Shown: in pieces, positions 1 through 6,246 of the stretch
Layout: each line of letters starts with the position of its first letter
Position numbering within the stretch: the stretch's first letter is position 1
Assembly: GCA_016934125.1 (NCBI GenBank)
Contig: JAFGTL010000053.1
Span: forward strand, 1 to 6,536
Reading direction: 5' to 3'
Length of the DNA stretch: 6,536 nt
DNA from: Candidatus Hydrogenedentota bacterium
GTDB lineage: Bacteria > Hydrogenedentota > Hydrogenedentia > Hydrogenedentales > SLHB01
The notes under the pieces: generated by a model
What the model was told of the DNA's origin: nothing
What the model saw: the letters and a program-made list of their open reading frames with translations, nothing else
Database searches by the model: none
Program-made: the position numbers and the translations under genes

Positions 1-60
1 GGCGGCGGCGGCGGCAGCAACTGGGGCGGCGGCGGCGGCGGCAGCAACTGGGGCGGCGGC
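1..60 (+). repeat. Tandem 27-bp Gly-rich coding repeat
   Basis: In-frame runs of GGC followed by AGC AAC TGG encode Gly5-SNW (1-24), then Gly6-SNW (25-51), then Gly3 (52-60). The unit is 27 bp, with one GGC fewer in the first visible copy, and the array probably extends left of the window. It encodes a flexible linker in the secretin. The near-identical codons suggest recent expansion or slippage. Confidence 0.85.
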
Positions 61-1398
61 AGCGGGAGCGGCACCTTCTCGAATATCTCCGACTTGTTCT
101 ACACGATCAGCGATGAGACGGTCGGTGAATATGCAACGGTGGTGGGCCTCAGCGAGAGTTCGACGGGCACGCGGCGTCCGGGCCAGACCGGCACGCAGCG
201 CCCGGGGCAAACCGGCACGCAGCAGCAACAGGGCGGCGCCGACCTCGGGGCCAGCGCCGGCCTGGGCGGCTACACGGGCGAGTCGGACTTCATGACCCTG
301 CTTATGAACCTCGTGCCTCCCGTCATCGAGCCGTATACCGGCGAAGAACTGTCGTGGATGGTGTATCTGCCGACGACAAACATGTTGATCGTGCACAACA
401 CGCCTAGCAACCTCGACGAATTCGAGAGCCACATCGCGCAGCTCGATGTTACGCCCAAGCAGGTGAGCATCGAGTCCAAGTTCATCACGATCAGCGTGAC
501 CGACATGGACAAGATCGGCTTCACGTGGAACGTCACCCAGACGGATATCAACAGCCGGACGCGCCAGATCTCGTCGCTGGCCGAAACCACGTATTCGTAC
601 GACATCAACGGCGACGGCGTGGACGAGTCGATCCCGTTCTACACCAAACCGGACGGCACCCAGGTGATCAATAACACCGTGGTCGAGAACATCATGTCGG
701 CGGTCACGAATCCGGGGCCTGCAGGCAGCTTCAGCCTCGCGACCACCATTACGGACAATGCCGACGGCGACCGCATCGGCGTGACCATGGACTTCCTCGA
801 CAGCCTGAGCGAGTCCGAACTGCTCAGCGCGCCGCGGGTTACCACGATGAACCGGAAGCCGGCGGTCATCGCCGACTTCCTGACCCAGACCTTTAACACG
901 TCGGTGTATTCCGAACTGCAAACCAGCGACGCCGGCTTCGGCGGCACGCCGACCACGAGCGCCTCGCAGCAGCTCGAATTCAGCACGTTCATCTTCGGCA
1001 TCACGCTGTCGGTGACGCCGCAGATCAGCGGCGGCGACCAAGTCCGCCTGTGGCTGAACCCGCAGGTCACCTCCAAGGTCGGCGAGGACGAGTTCAACCA
1101 GACCACCGTGGTCGAGGGCAACGAACAGACGGCCGTGATCCGGTATCCGCGGACTGCTGTCTCCGCCGTGTGGACGAACGTCATCGTGCACGACGGCGAC
1201 ACCCTGGTGCTCGGCGGCCTGGTATCCGATCGGACGAACGCGGCCCAGGAGAAGGTTCCCTATATCGCTGACTTGCCGGTGCTGGGGTTCTTCTTCAGGG
1301 GCAAGTCCAAGGAGATCACCCAGGCGAGCCTGCTGATCTTCGTCACCGTGGACATCGTCGATCCGATGGGCGCCCGGTTCTTCGAGTCCGGCGTGTGA
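1..1398 (+). CDS. Secretin family outer-membrane channel protein, 5'-truncated by window edge
   Basis: The frame is open from base 1 to the TGA at 1396-1398 (465 residues seen), so the true start lies outside. Secretins form the outer-membrane ring of type II secretion or type IV pilus machines. Window residues 1-24 are Gly-rich with SNW units, and 54-90 form a second low-complexity linker (RPGQTGTQ repeated, then QQQQ). Residues about 101-151 look like a small secretin N-type domain ending in NMLIVHNTPSNLDEFESHI. The secretin core runs from about 154 (VSIESKFITISVTDMDKIGF) to 453. It carries the hallmarks SAPRVTTMNRKPAVI (276-290), GITLSVTPQISGG, VPYIADLPVLGFFFRG (419-434) and LLIFVTVDIVDP near the C-terminus. 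An unusual DINGDGVDE segment lies at 201-209. The family call is firm. Whether it serves secretion (GspD-like) or a pilus (PilQ-like) cannot be told, because the N-terminal domains and partner genes are missing. Confidence 0.93.
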   Translation, partial: GGGGGSNWGGGGGGSNWGGGSGSGTFSNISDLFYTISDETVGEYATVVGLSESSTGTRRPGQTGTQRPGQTGTQQQQGGADLGASAGLGGYTGESDFMTLLMNLVPPVIEPYTGEELSWMVYLPTTNMLIVHNTPSNLDEFESHIAQLDVTPKQVSIESKFITISVTDMDKIGFTWNVTQTDINSRTRQISSLAETTYSYDINGDGVDESIPFYTKPDGTQVINNTVVENIMSAVTNPGPAGSFSLATTITDNADGDRIGVTMDFLDSLSESELLSAPRVTTMNRKPAVIADFLTQTFNTSVYSELQTSDAGFGGTPTTSASQQLEFSTFIFGITLSVTPQISGGDQVRLWLNPQVTSKVGEDEFNQTTVVEGNEQTAVIRYPRTAVSAVWTNVIVHDGDTLVLGGLVSDRTNAAQEKVPYIADLPVLGFFFRGKSKEITQASLLIFVTVDIVDPMGARFFESGV

Positions 1399-1418
1399 TC
1401 CATCGACAATGGCATCCG

Positions 1419-1461
1419 GTGGGCGGCCCGACCCGGTGGTGGGCCGCCCATCTTCTATGTT
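1419..1461 (+). terminator. Rho-independent-type terminator hairpin after the secretin gene
   Basis: Bases 1420-1429 (TGGGCGGCCC) pair perfectly with 1441-1450 (GGGCCGCCCA), and G1419 can wobble with T1451. Inside the 11-base loop ACC (1431-1433) can pair further with GGT (1438-1440). The downstream stretch 1451-1461 has 7 T in 11 but no uninterrupted T run, so termination may be partial. The hairpin begins 22 bases after the secretin stop. It also occupies the place where the waaA ribosome binding site would be expected, so a role as a 5' leader structure is the alternative. Confidence 0.68.
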
Positions 1462-2745
1462 ATGACCTACTTCATGTATGACATCGCAACGACACTGGCG
1501 GCCCCGCTCGGGGCGGTGCGGCTGGCGCTGTCCTCGCGCCATCGCCCGCTTCTCCGCCGGTTTGCGCCCCCCGTTCCGCCGCTCCCCGAACGCCCGATCT
1601 GGATCCAGGCCTGTAGTGTCGGCGAGGTCTCTGTGGCGAAATCGCTTCTCGGCGCCCTCCGCGAGCGGTGGCCGGACACGCCCGTCCTGCTCACGTGCTC
1701 GACGGTGGCCGGACGCGCGCAGGCCGACTCCGCCTGCGCCGACGTGGCGCGGGCCTGGTTCCCGTTCGATCACGCCCTCTCCGTCAGGCGGTTCATCCGG
1801 CAGGCCCGGCCACGGGCCCTCGTCCTTGTCGAGACGGAGCTGTGGCCCAATGTCCTGCGCGGGGCCCGCCGGCACGGGGTGCCCGTCGTCATCGTGAACG
1901 GCCGCTTGAGCGACAAGCATTTCCCCCGGTACCGTCGCTTCCGGCGCTGGCTGCGGCCGGCCCTGCGTTGCATCACGGCCGCGGGTATGCAGAATCAGGA
2001 ATACGCCGGCCGGCTCGCGGAACTCGGCGTCGATCCGGGCGCCATCCACGTCACCGGCAACACGAAATTCGACGGCGTGGCCACGGACGTGCCGGCCGAG
2101 ACCCGCGCACGCCTGCGCGCCGAGAATGGCTTTCAGGAGGATCAACCCATCCTCCTGTTCGGCAGCACCCGGCCCGGCGACGAGACCCTGGCCTCGCAAT
2201 GCTGGCGCGAGCTTCGCGAGGAGTTTCCCGCCCTACGCCTCGTCATCGCGCCGCGCCACTTGAAACGCCTCGACGAGGCCACGGCCCCCTTCGACGAGCC
2301 GCTGCTGTTCCGTTCTCAGGTGCGCGAAGGCCGCGCCCCTGCCGGTGAACGCGTCCTCATACTCGACACCATGGGGGAACTCGTGGCGTTCTACGCGTCG
2401 GCCACGGTGGCCGTCATCGGGGGCAGCTTCTTCCCGGGGGTCGAAGGGCACAATCCCCTCGAGCCGGCCGCGTTGGGCGTGCCCACCGTATTCGGCCCCT
2501 ACATGCGGAATTTCGTCGATCCGGCCCGCGTTCTTGTCGAAGGGGGCGGTGCGGAGCAGGTGGCCCGTCCGGACGAGTTGGCCGGGGCGTTGCGTGTGCT
2601 TCTGCGGGATCCGGAAAGACGGGCGGCCATGGCTGCCCGGGGCCGTGCGGCGGTGCTGGCGAACCGGGGGGCCATCGGCCGGAATCTCGATGTGCTGGAG
2701 GCCGTGCTGGAAGGGGACGATGCCCCACAGGAGGGGGCTGGATGA
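1462..2745 (+). CDS. waaA: 3-deoxy-D-manno-octulosonic acid (Kdo) transferase WaaA/KdtA
   Basis: Transfers Kdo from CMP-Kdo to the lipid A precursor at the inner face of the cytoplasmic membrane, an essential LPS inner-core step. The length of 427 residues is normal for the family. A hydrophobic N-terminus (about 5-24) fits the usual membrane-associated helix. The N-terminal glycosyltransferase-B half has WIQACSVGEV (47-56, with the expected catalytic Glu at 55), VLVETELWPN (121-130) and IVNGRLS (144-150). GNTKFD (199-204) marks the end of that half. The C-terminal nucleotide-binding half has GSTRPGDE (234-241), the MGELVAFYA stretch (304-312), GGSFFPGVEGHNPLEPAALG (320-339) and GPYMRNF (345-351). 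The ATG at 1462 is the first start codon after the secretin stop in this frame. Neither it nor Met5 has a visible Shine-Dalgarno. The gene overlaps the next one by ATGA. Whether it adds one, two or more Kdo residues cannot be read from the sequence. Confidence 0.95.
   Translation: MTYFMYDIATTLAAPLGAVRLALSSRHRPLLRRFAPPVPPLPERPIWIQACSVGEVSVAKSLLGALRERWPDTPVLLTCSTVAGRAQADSACADVARAWFPFDHALSVRRFIRQARPRALVLVETELWPNVLRGARRHGVPVVIVNGRLSDKHFPRYRRFRRWLRPALRCITAAGMQNQEYAGRLAELGVDPGAIHVTGNTKFDGVATDVPAETRARLRAENGFQEDQPILLFGSTRPGDETLASQCWRELREEFPALRLVIAPRHLKRLDEATAPFDEPLLFRSQVREGRAPAGERVLILDTMGELVAFYASATVAVIGGSFFPGVEGHNPLEPAALGVPTVFGPYMRNFVDPARVLVEGGGAEQVARPDELAGALRVLLRDPERRAAMAARGRAAVLANRGAIGRNLDVLEAVLEGDDAPQEGAG
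2729..2734 (+). promoter_or_regulatory. Shine-Dalgarno AGGAGG for the first permease
   Basis: A perfect AGGAGG lies inside the 3' end of waaA, 7 bases before the ATG at 2742. It supports that start and suggests efficient re-initiation across the ATGA overlap. Confidence 0.85.
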
Positions 2746-3734
2746 TTTTCGAGCGGATCCTGGGCCCGTTGGACTCCCTCTTCGATCGAATCGGAAGACG
2801 GAAGACAGGCGACGCGCCGCTTGCCGCCTTCCTCCTGGTTCCGGCCGTGCTGGTGCTGGGCGTGTTCGGCATCTATCCGCTCTTTTTCTCCATCTACATC
2901 AGTCTGTTTGACCTGCGCATGGGGCGCGGGGCGTTCTGCGGGCTGGAAAACTACACCGAGGCCCTCACGACCCCGAACTTCTGGCACAGCCTGGTCGTCA
3001 CCCTCTATTTCGCGCTGGGCACCATTCCGGTGGCCATGGCCCTGAGTTTCCTGGTGGCCAGCGCCCTGTTCCGGATCGTTCGAGGCCGCAGCATTCTGCG
3101 CACCGTGTACTTCCTGCCCTACGTGACGTCGGTGGTGGCCGCAGCGACGATCTGGCGCGTCCTGCTCAATCCGCACTATGGGCTTGTGAACGCGGCACTC
3201 GGGGCCGTCGGCTTCGAGGAGACACGCTGGTCGCAGTGGCTGCTCGAGCCCAAAGGCGTGCTCTATCTGGCCACGGGCGGACTCATTCCGGAGTCCGTTG
3301 GGCCGAGCCTGGCCCTGTGCTGCGTGATCCTGTTCGAGATCTGGCATTCGAGCGGCTTCATGATCGTCATCCTCCTGGCAGGAATGACGGCGATCCCGCG
3401 CGAGCTCGAGGAGTCGGCCCGCATCGACGGCGCCAACTGGTTCCAGGTTACCCGCCGTGTGACCGTCCCCTTGCTGTCGCCGACGATCTTCTTCCTGCTC
3501 ATCATCAGCGCCATCAAGGCGTTTCAGGCCTTCAACAGCTTCTATGCGCTCACGGGCGACGGGCGGGGCCCGGTGAACGCAACGCAGAACATGACGGTGT
3601 ACATCTACGCGAGTTTCTTCCTGAACGGCCGGGAAGGCTACGGCGCGGCCGTGGCCACGTTGCTGAGCGTGGCCATTGTGGCGCTCACGCTCGCCCAATG
3701 GCGGTTCGTGGGGCGAAAGGTGTACTACGAATGA
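2742..3734 (+). CDS. ABC importer permease, MalF/UgpA type (carbohydrate uptake family 1)
   Basis: One of two membrane subunits of a solute importer in the inner membrane. It has 330 residues, and hydrophobic segments at about 27-52, 83-109, 122-146, 190-220, 248-268 and 300-320 match the usual six helices. The cytoplasmic EAA loop that docks the ATPase is at about 223-247 (EESARIDGANWFQVTRR followed by VTVPLLSP), with the conserved Gly at 230. Family features downstream include AFQAFNSFYALTG (269-281), a Gly-Pro with ATQNMTVYIY, and GYGAAVATLLS near the last helix. The loop at about 158-189, before the fourth helix, seems rather long. The start is set by AGGAGG and the ATGA overlap with waaA, and its own stop overlaps the next permease start in the same way. 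The closest familiar relative is UgpA, but the substrate cannot be named from a permease alone. Confidence 0.93.
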   Translation: MIFERILGPLDSLFDRIGRRKTGDAPLAAFLLVPAVLVLGVFGIYPLFFSIYISLFDLRMGRGAFCGLENYTEALTTPNFWHSLVVTLYFALGTIPVAMALSFLVASALFRIVRGRSILRTVYFLPYVTSVVAAATIWRVLLNPHYGLVNAALGAVGFEETRWSQWLLEPKGVLYLATGGLIPESVGPSLALCCVILFEIWHSSGFMIVILLAGMTAIPRELEESARIDGANWFQVTRRVTVPLLSPTIFFLLIISAIKAFQAFNSFYALTGDGRGPVNATQNMTVYIYASFFLNGREGYGAAVATLLSVAIVALTLAQWRFVGRKVYYE

Positions 3735-4543
3735 CGCGGAAGGCCCTCGTGTACGTCGTCCTGAGCGCAGGCGCGGTCGTGACCACTTTTCCCTTCCTTT
3801 GGATGCTCACCACGGCCTTCAAGACGTATGCCGAAGCGGCGTCGCCCACCGTCGACCTCTGGCCGGAGGTCTGGCAGTGGCAGAACCTCGGCGAGACATT
3901 CCGGGCGGCGCCGTTTGCCACCTACTTCGCGAACACCTTCCTCGTCGCCGCCATCGTGACGTCCGCTGTGGTCGTGACGGCCGTCACTGCGGGATATGCC
4001 TTTGCCCGGCTCGAGTTCCCGCTCCGGCGCGTCCTGTTCGGCCTCGTGCTCGCCACCATGATGGTGCCCTTCGAGGTGATCCTGATCCCGAACTTCGTGC
4101 TCATCCACCGGCTCGACTGGTATAACACCTACGCGGCCCTGACGATCCCGTGGTGCGCCAATGCCTTCTCCATCTTCCTTATGCGGCAGGCATTCATGGG
4201 GTTGCCCGGAGACTTTTTCGACGCGGCCCGGGTGGATGGCTGCGGCCACCTCCGTTTCCTGGCGTACGTGGCCGCGCCCCTCGTCAAGCCCATGGTGGTC
4301 ACTGTGGCCCTTTTCGCGTTCCTGGGCAGCTACAACAGCCTGATCTGGCCCCTCATCGTCACGGGCACGGAATCCCGGCGGGTGGTGCAGGTCGGGTTGA
4401 CGATGTTCTCCGGAGAGGCCGGCGTCCAGTTCAACCTGCTGATGTGCGCGTCGGCGCTTGTCATCCTTCCGACGGTGGCGGTATACTTCGCCGCGCAACG
4501 GCACTTCCTCGAAAGCTCTCTGGGCGCTGGAATCAAGGGATAG
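3731..4543 (+). CDS. ABC importer permease, MalG/UgpE type (carbohydrate uptake family 1)
   Basis: The second membrane subunit of the importer, 270 residues. The frame stays open upstream to about 3236, but the ATG at 3731 is chosen for three reasons: it gives the normal family length, it overlaps the previous stop as ATGA, and the upstream extension is only a shadow of the first permease. Helix 1 is about 7-27, followed by TTAFKTYAEA, the usual periplasmic turn of this family. Helices follow at about 66-91, 101-126, 135-154, 186-210 and 236-255. The EAA loop is at 164-187 (DAARVDGCGHLRFLAYVAAP followed by LVKP), with Gly170. The C-terminus QRHFLESSLGAGIKG (256-270) is a clear variant of the family tail QR-F-GL-GAVKG. 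Only a weak purine stretch (AAAGG, 3716-3720) precedes the start, so translation is probably coupled to the gene before. Confidence 0.94.
   Translation: MTRKALVYVVLSAGAVVTTFPFLWMLTTAFKTYAEAASPTVDLWPEVWQWQNLGETFRAAPFATYFANTFLVAAIVTSAVVVTAVTAGYAFARLEFPLRRVLFGLVLATMMVPFEVILIPNFVLIHRLDWYNTYAALTIPWCANAFSIFLMRQAFMGLPGDFFDAARVDGCGHLRFLAYVAAPLVKPMVVTVALFAFLGSYNSLIWPLIVTGTESRRVVQVGLTMFSGEAGVQFNLLMCASALVILPTVAVYFAAQRHFLESSLGAGIKG
4535..4540 (+). promoter_or_regulatory. Ribosome binding site AAGGGA for the solute-binding lipoprotein
   Basis: AAGGGA lies within the last codons of the second permease, 8 bases before the ATG at 4549. It selects that ATG, which is also the one that places a lipoprotein signal at the N-terminus. 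Confidence 0.6.
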
Positions 4544-4548
4544 CGATC

Positions 4549-5841
4549 ATGAACAGACACAGCAGCGTGGCGGTCACGGTTTGCCTGCTTGTCACGATTG
4601 TGGCGTGCAACCCCGGGGGTGGTGAATCCGGATTCCGCCCGATGGAGCCCGGGAAGGTGCTCTTCTGGGATCGGCAGACCACTGAAACCGCCGACCTCCT
4701 CCGGAAGATGATCGACGAGTTCAATACGGGCCGCGAGGGGCCTGCCGTCGAGGCGCAGTATGCCGGCGACTACAGCGACATCTTCCGCAAAGTGCGCGCC
4801 AGTATCCAGGCCCGGGCCGTGCCCGACATGGCGGTCGCCTACCAGAGCATGACGAGCGAGTACGTGCGGGCCGGGGCATGCCTCCCCCTCGATCCTTTCA
4901 TGGCCGATCCGGCCGCCGGGCTGAGTTCCGAGGAGTTGGGCGACTTCTTCCCCGTCGTGCTCGAAACGAACCGGCTGCCGCAGTTCGGCGGGAAGATGTA
5001 CTCCTTCCCGTTCTGCAAGAGCGTGTTGATGATGTATTTCAACAAGCGCGTTCTGGCCGAGGCGGGCATCCAGCAAGCGCCCGCCACCTGGGATGAATTC
5101 CTCGAGCAATGCCGGCAGATCAAGGCCAAGACGGGCAAATCCGCCTACGCCGTCTCGGTGGACGCCTCGACAATCGACGGCATGGTCTACTCGAGAGGCG
5201 GCGACGTGATCGACGGGAACACGACGCTGTTCGACTCGCCTCCGGCGATGGACGTGTTCCGCCTGCTCGAAACTCTCGCCAAAGAGGAACTCGCCTATCA
5301 AATCCCCCCCGGTTCCGCGGATGACAAGGTGGCCTTCTCGCAGGATCGGGTGGCGTTCGTGTTTCGATCCAGCTCACACCGCACGAACATGACCTTGCTC
5401 ATGGAGGGCAATCTGGATCGCTGGGGTATCGCGCGCCTCCCGCAGGCCGATCCCGCCAAGCCCACCACCGTGCTGTACGGCCCCAACATCTGCATCTTCG
5501 ACACGACGCCGGAGCAGAGCCGCGTCGCCTGGGACTTCGTTCGGTTCTTCACCTCCCGGGAGAACACGGTTCGATGGGCCTTGGCGACGGGGTACGTGCC
5601 GATCCGGAAATCCGCGGCGGATCATCCGGAAATGAAGAAGTTCTGGGACGCCTGGGAGTACAATCGCACCGCGTTTGACTGCCTCCCCTTTGCGCGATCA
5701 GAGCCGACCTGCGCCGGCTGGCAGGAAGTGCGGGGGCTAATCGAAGACGCCGAGACGGCCGTGCTCTCTCAATTGCGCTCGGCGGACGAGGCGGCCCGCG
5801 AACTCAAGAAGGCCGCGGACGCCGTCCTGGCGGCGGGATAG
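4549..5841 (+). CDS. UgpB-like extracellular solute-binding lipoprotein of the ABC importer
   Basis: Captures the solute in the periplasm and hands it to the two permeases encoded just upstream. The 430 residues are the usual size for solute-binding family 1. The N-terminus is a lipoprotein signal with a hydrophobic stretch at 7-19 and lipobox IVAC, so Cys20 is the likely lipidated residue. Similarity to glycerol-3-phosphate-binding UgpB, from memory, includes VLFWDRQTTETADLLRKMID (37-56), AGDYSDIFRKVRASIQA (72-88), SFPFCKSVLMMYFNKRVLAE (152-171), ATWDEFLEQC (179-188) and TGYVPIRKSA (347-356). A charged helical tail contains DEAARELKKA. The family call is firm, but the ligand (sugar, glycerol phosphate or a diester) is not. 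The frame extends upstream to 4150 as a shadow of the permease and is not real. The gene is last in the operon, whereas binding proteins more often come first. No terminator is visible after it. Confidence 0.93.
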   Translation: MNRHSSVAVTVCLLVTIVACNPGGGESGFRPMEPGKVLFWDRQTTETADLLRKMIDEFNTGREGPAVEAQYAGDYSDIFRKVRASIQARAVPDMAVAYQSMTSEYVRAGACLPLDPFMADPAAGLSSEELGDFFPVVLETNRLPQFGGKMYSFPFCKSVLMMYFNKRVLAEAGIQQAPATWDEFLEQCRQIKAKTGKSAYAVSVDASTIDGMVYSRGGDVIDGNTTLFDSPPAMDVFRLLETLAKEELAYQIPPGSADDKVAFSQDRVAFVFRSSSHRTNMTLLMEGNLDRWGIARLPQADPAKPTTVLYGPNICIFDTTPEQSRVAWDFVRFFTSRENTVRWALATGYVPIRKSAADHPEMKKFWDAWEYNRTAFDCLPFARSEPTCAGWQEVRGLIEDAETAVLSQLRSADEAARELKKAADAVLAAG

Positions 5842-5844
5842 CGT

Positions 5845-6072
5845 CTAGCCCTGCCCCTCGTGTTCGGCCGCGAAGTCTTCGAGGGCCTCCTCGATCTGCT
5901 GCTTCGCGTCGCGGTCGGCAATCTCTCTGTCCGTCTTGCGGCGGAAGAGTTGCCGGCGATCATCGTGGCTGTAAACATGATCTCGACTGCGACGATCCGG
6001 CGCTTGGCGCCGGTCCTTCTTCCACTCCCCCTGGTCGTCCCTATAAAAGCCTGGTCGGATTTCCTCTTCCAA
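5845..6072 (-). CDS. Small highly charged DRR-motif protein of unknown function
   Basis: I do not recognise a named family. With a TTG start at 6072 the product has 75 residues, about half of them charged. Visible features are GFYRDDQGEWKKDRR (8-22), PDRRS (25-29), DDRRQLFRRKTDRE (37-50) and an acidic helical end, IEEALEDFAAEHEG (60-73). No membrane segment, signal or cysteine is present, so it is probably a soluble cytoplasmic protein. The TTG is preferred because GGAG (6079-6082) lies 6 bases upstream and a hairpin sits just before that. The codons upstream of it also become richer in A/T at third positions, as in non-coding DNA. A GTG at 6165 would give 106 residues. The frame is open back to 6525, but beyond about 6330 it runs across another gene in a different frame. 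Its stop is 3 bases from the convergent lipoprotein gene's stop. A promoter at 6211-6240 fits it. Confidence 0.66.
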   Translation of the reverse strand: MEEEIRPGFYRDDQGEWKKDRRQAPDRRSRDHVYSHDDRRQLFRRKTDREIADRDAKQQIEEALEDFAAEHEGQG

Positions 6073-6204
6073 CGTCTTCTCCGGCAGTTCCGGGATTGCT
6101 CCCGGCGTGCTTGCATTTGTGTTTACCCAGAATTGCCAACCACGCGCTGCAGCAACCGAAATCACCGCCCCCGGCTTTGGCGCGGTTGCGCCTGTCCGGG
6201 AGCC
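6073..6204 (-). promoter_or_regulatory. Structured 5' leader of the small DRR protein, with RBS and GCAA-loop hairpin
   Basis: From the expected transcription start (about 6204) to the TTG the transcript would have a leader of roughly 130 bases. In minus-strand sense, CCGGGA-GCAA-TCCCGG (6090-6105) is a perfect 6-bp stem with a GNRA-type loop. It ends 7 bases before the GGAG ribosome binding site (6079-6082). A second perfect 5-bp hairpin, GGCGC-AACC-GCGCC (6179-6192), lies near the start of the leader. I could not match it to a known riboswitch class. If translation begins at the GTG at 6165, part of this would be coding. Confidence 0.45.
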
Positions 6205-6210
6205 GCCCCG

Positions 6211-6240
6211 AGTATAGGCCCGCCGGGCCGGATCCGTCAA
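6211..6240 (-). promoter_or_regulatory. Sigma-70-type promoter driving the small DRR protein
   Basis: In minus-strand sense, TTGACG (6240-6235) is followed after 18 bases by TATACT (6216-6211). Each hexamer matches the sigma-70 consensus at five of six positions, which is striking in such GC-rich DNA. Transcription would start near 6204 and run into the small gene. The spacer holds a perfect inverted repeat, GGCCC-GCC-GGGCC (6217-6229), which could be an operator or could stiffen the spacer. Confidence 0.68.
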
Positions 6241-6246
6241 GTCGCC

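Noticed and set aside
1457..1459. ATG at 1457 as a start codon for waaA
   Set aside because: It is out of frame and meets TGA within two codons.
2499..3698. Minus-strand open frame of 399 codons opposite waaA and the first permease
   Set aside because: Rich in His, Arg, Gln and Glu with no domain pattern; an antisense shadow of two firmly identified genes in GC-rich DNA.
4330..5301. Minus-strand open frame of 323 codons opposite the binding protein
   Set aside because: Composition is the mirror of the sense gene and has no recognisable motif.
6150..6204. Cyclic-di-GMP (GEMM-I) riboswitch in the leader
   Set aside because: CAAAGCC followed by a G-rich stretch recalls part of the GEMM core, but the GAAA-loop helix and receptor arrangement could not be found.
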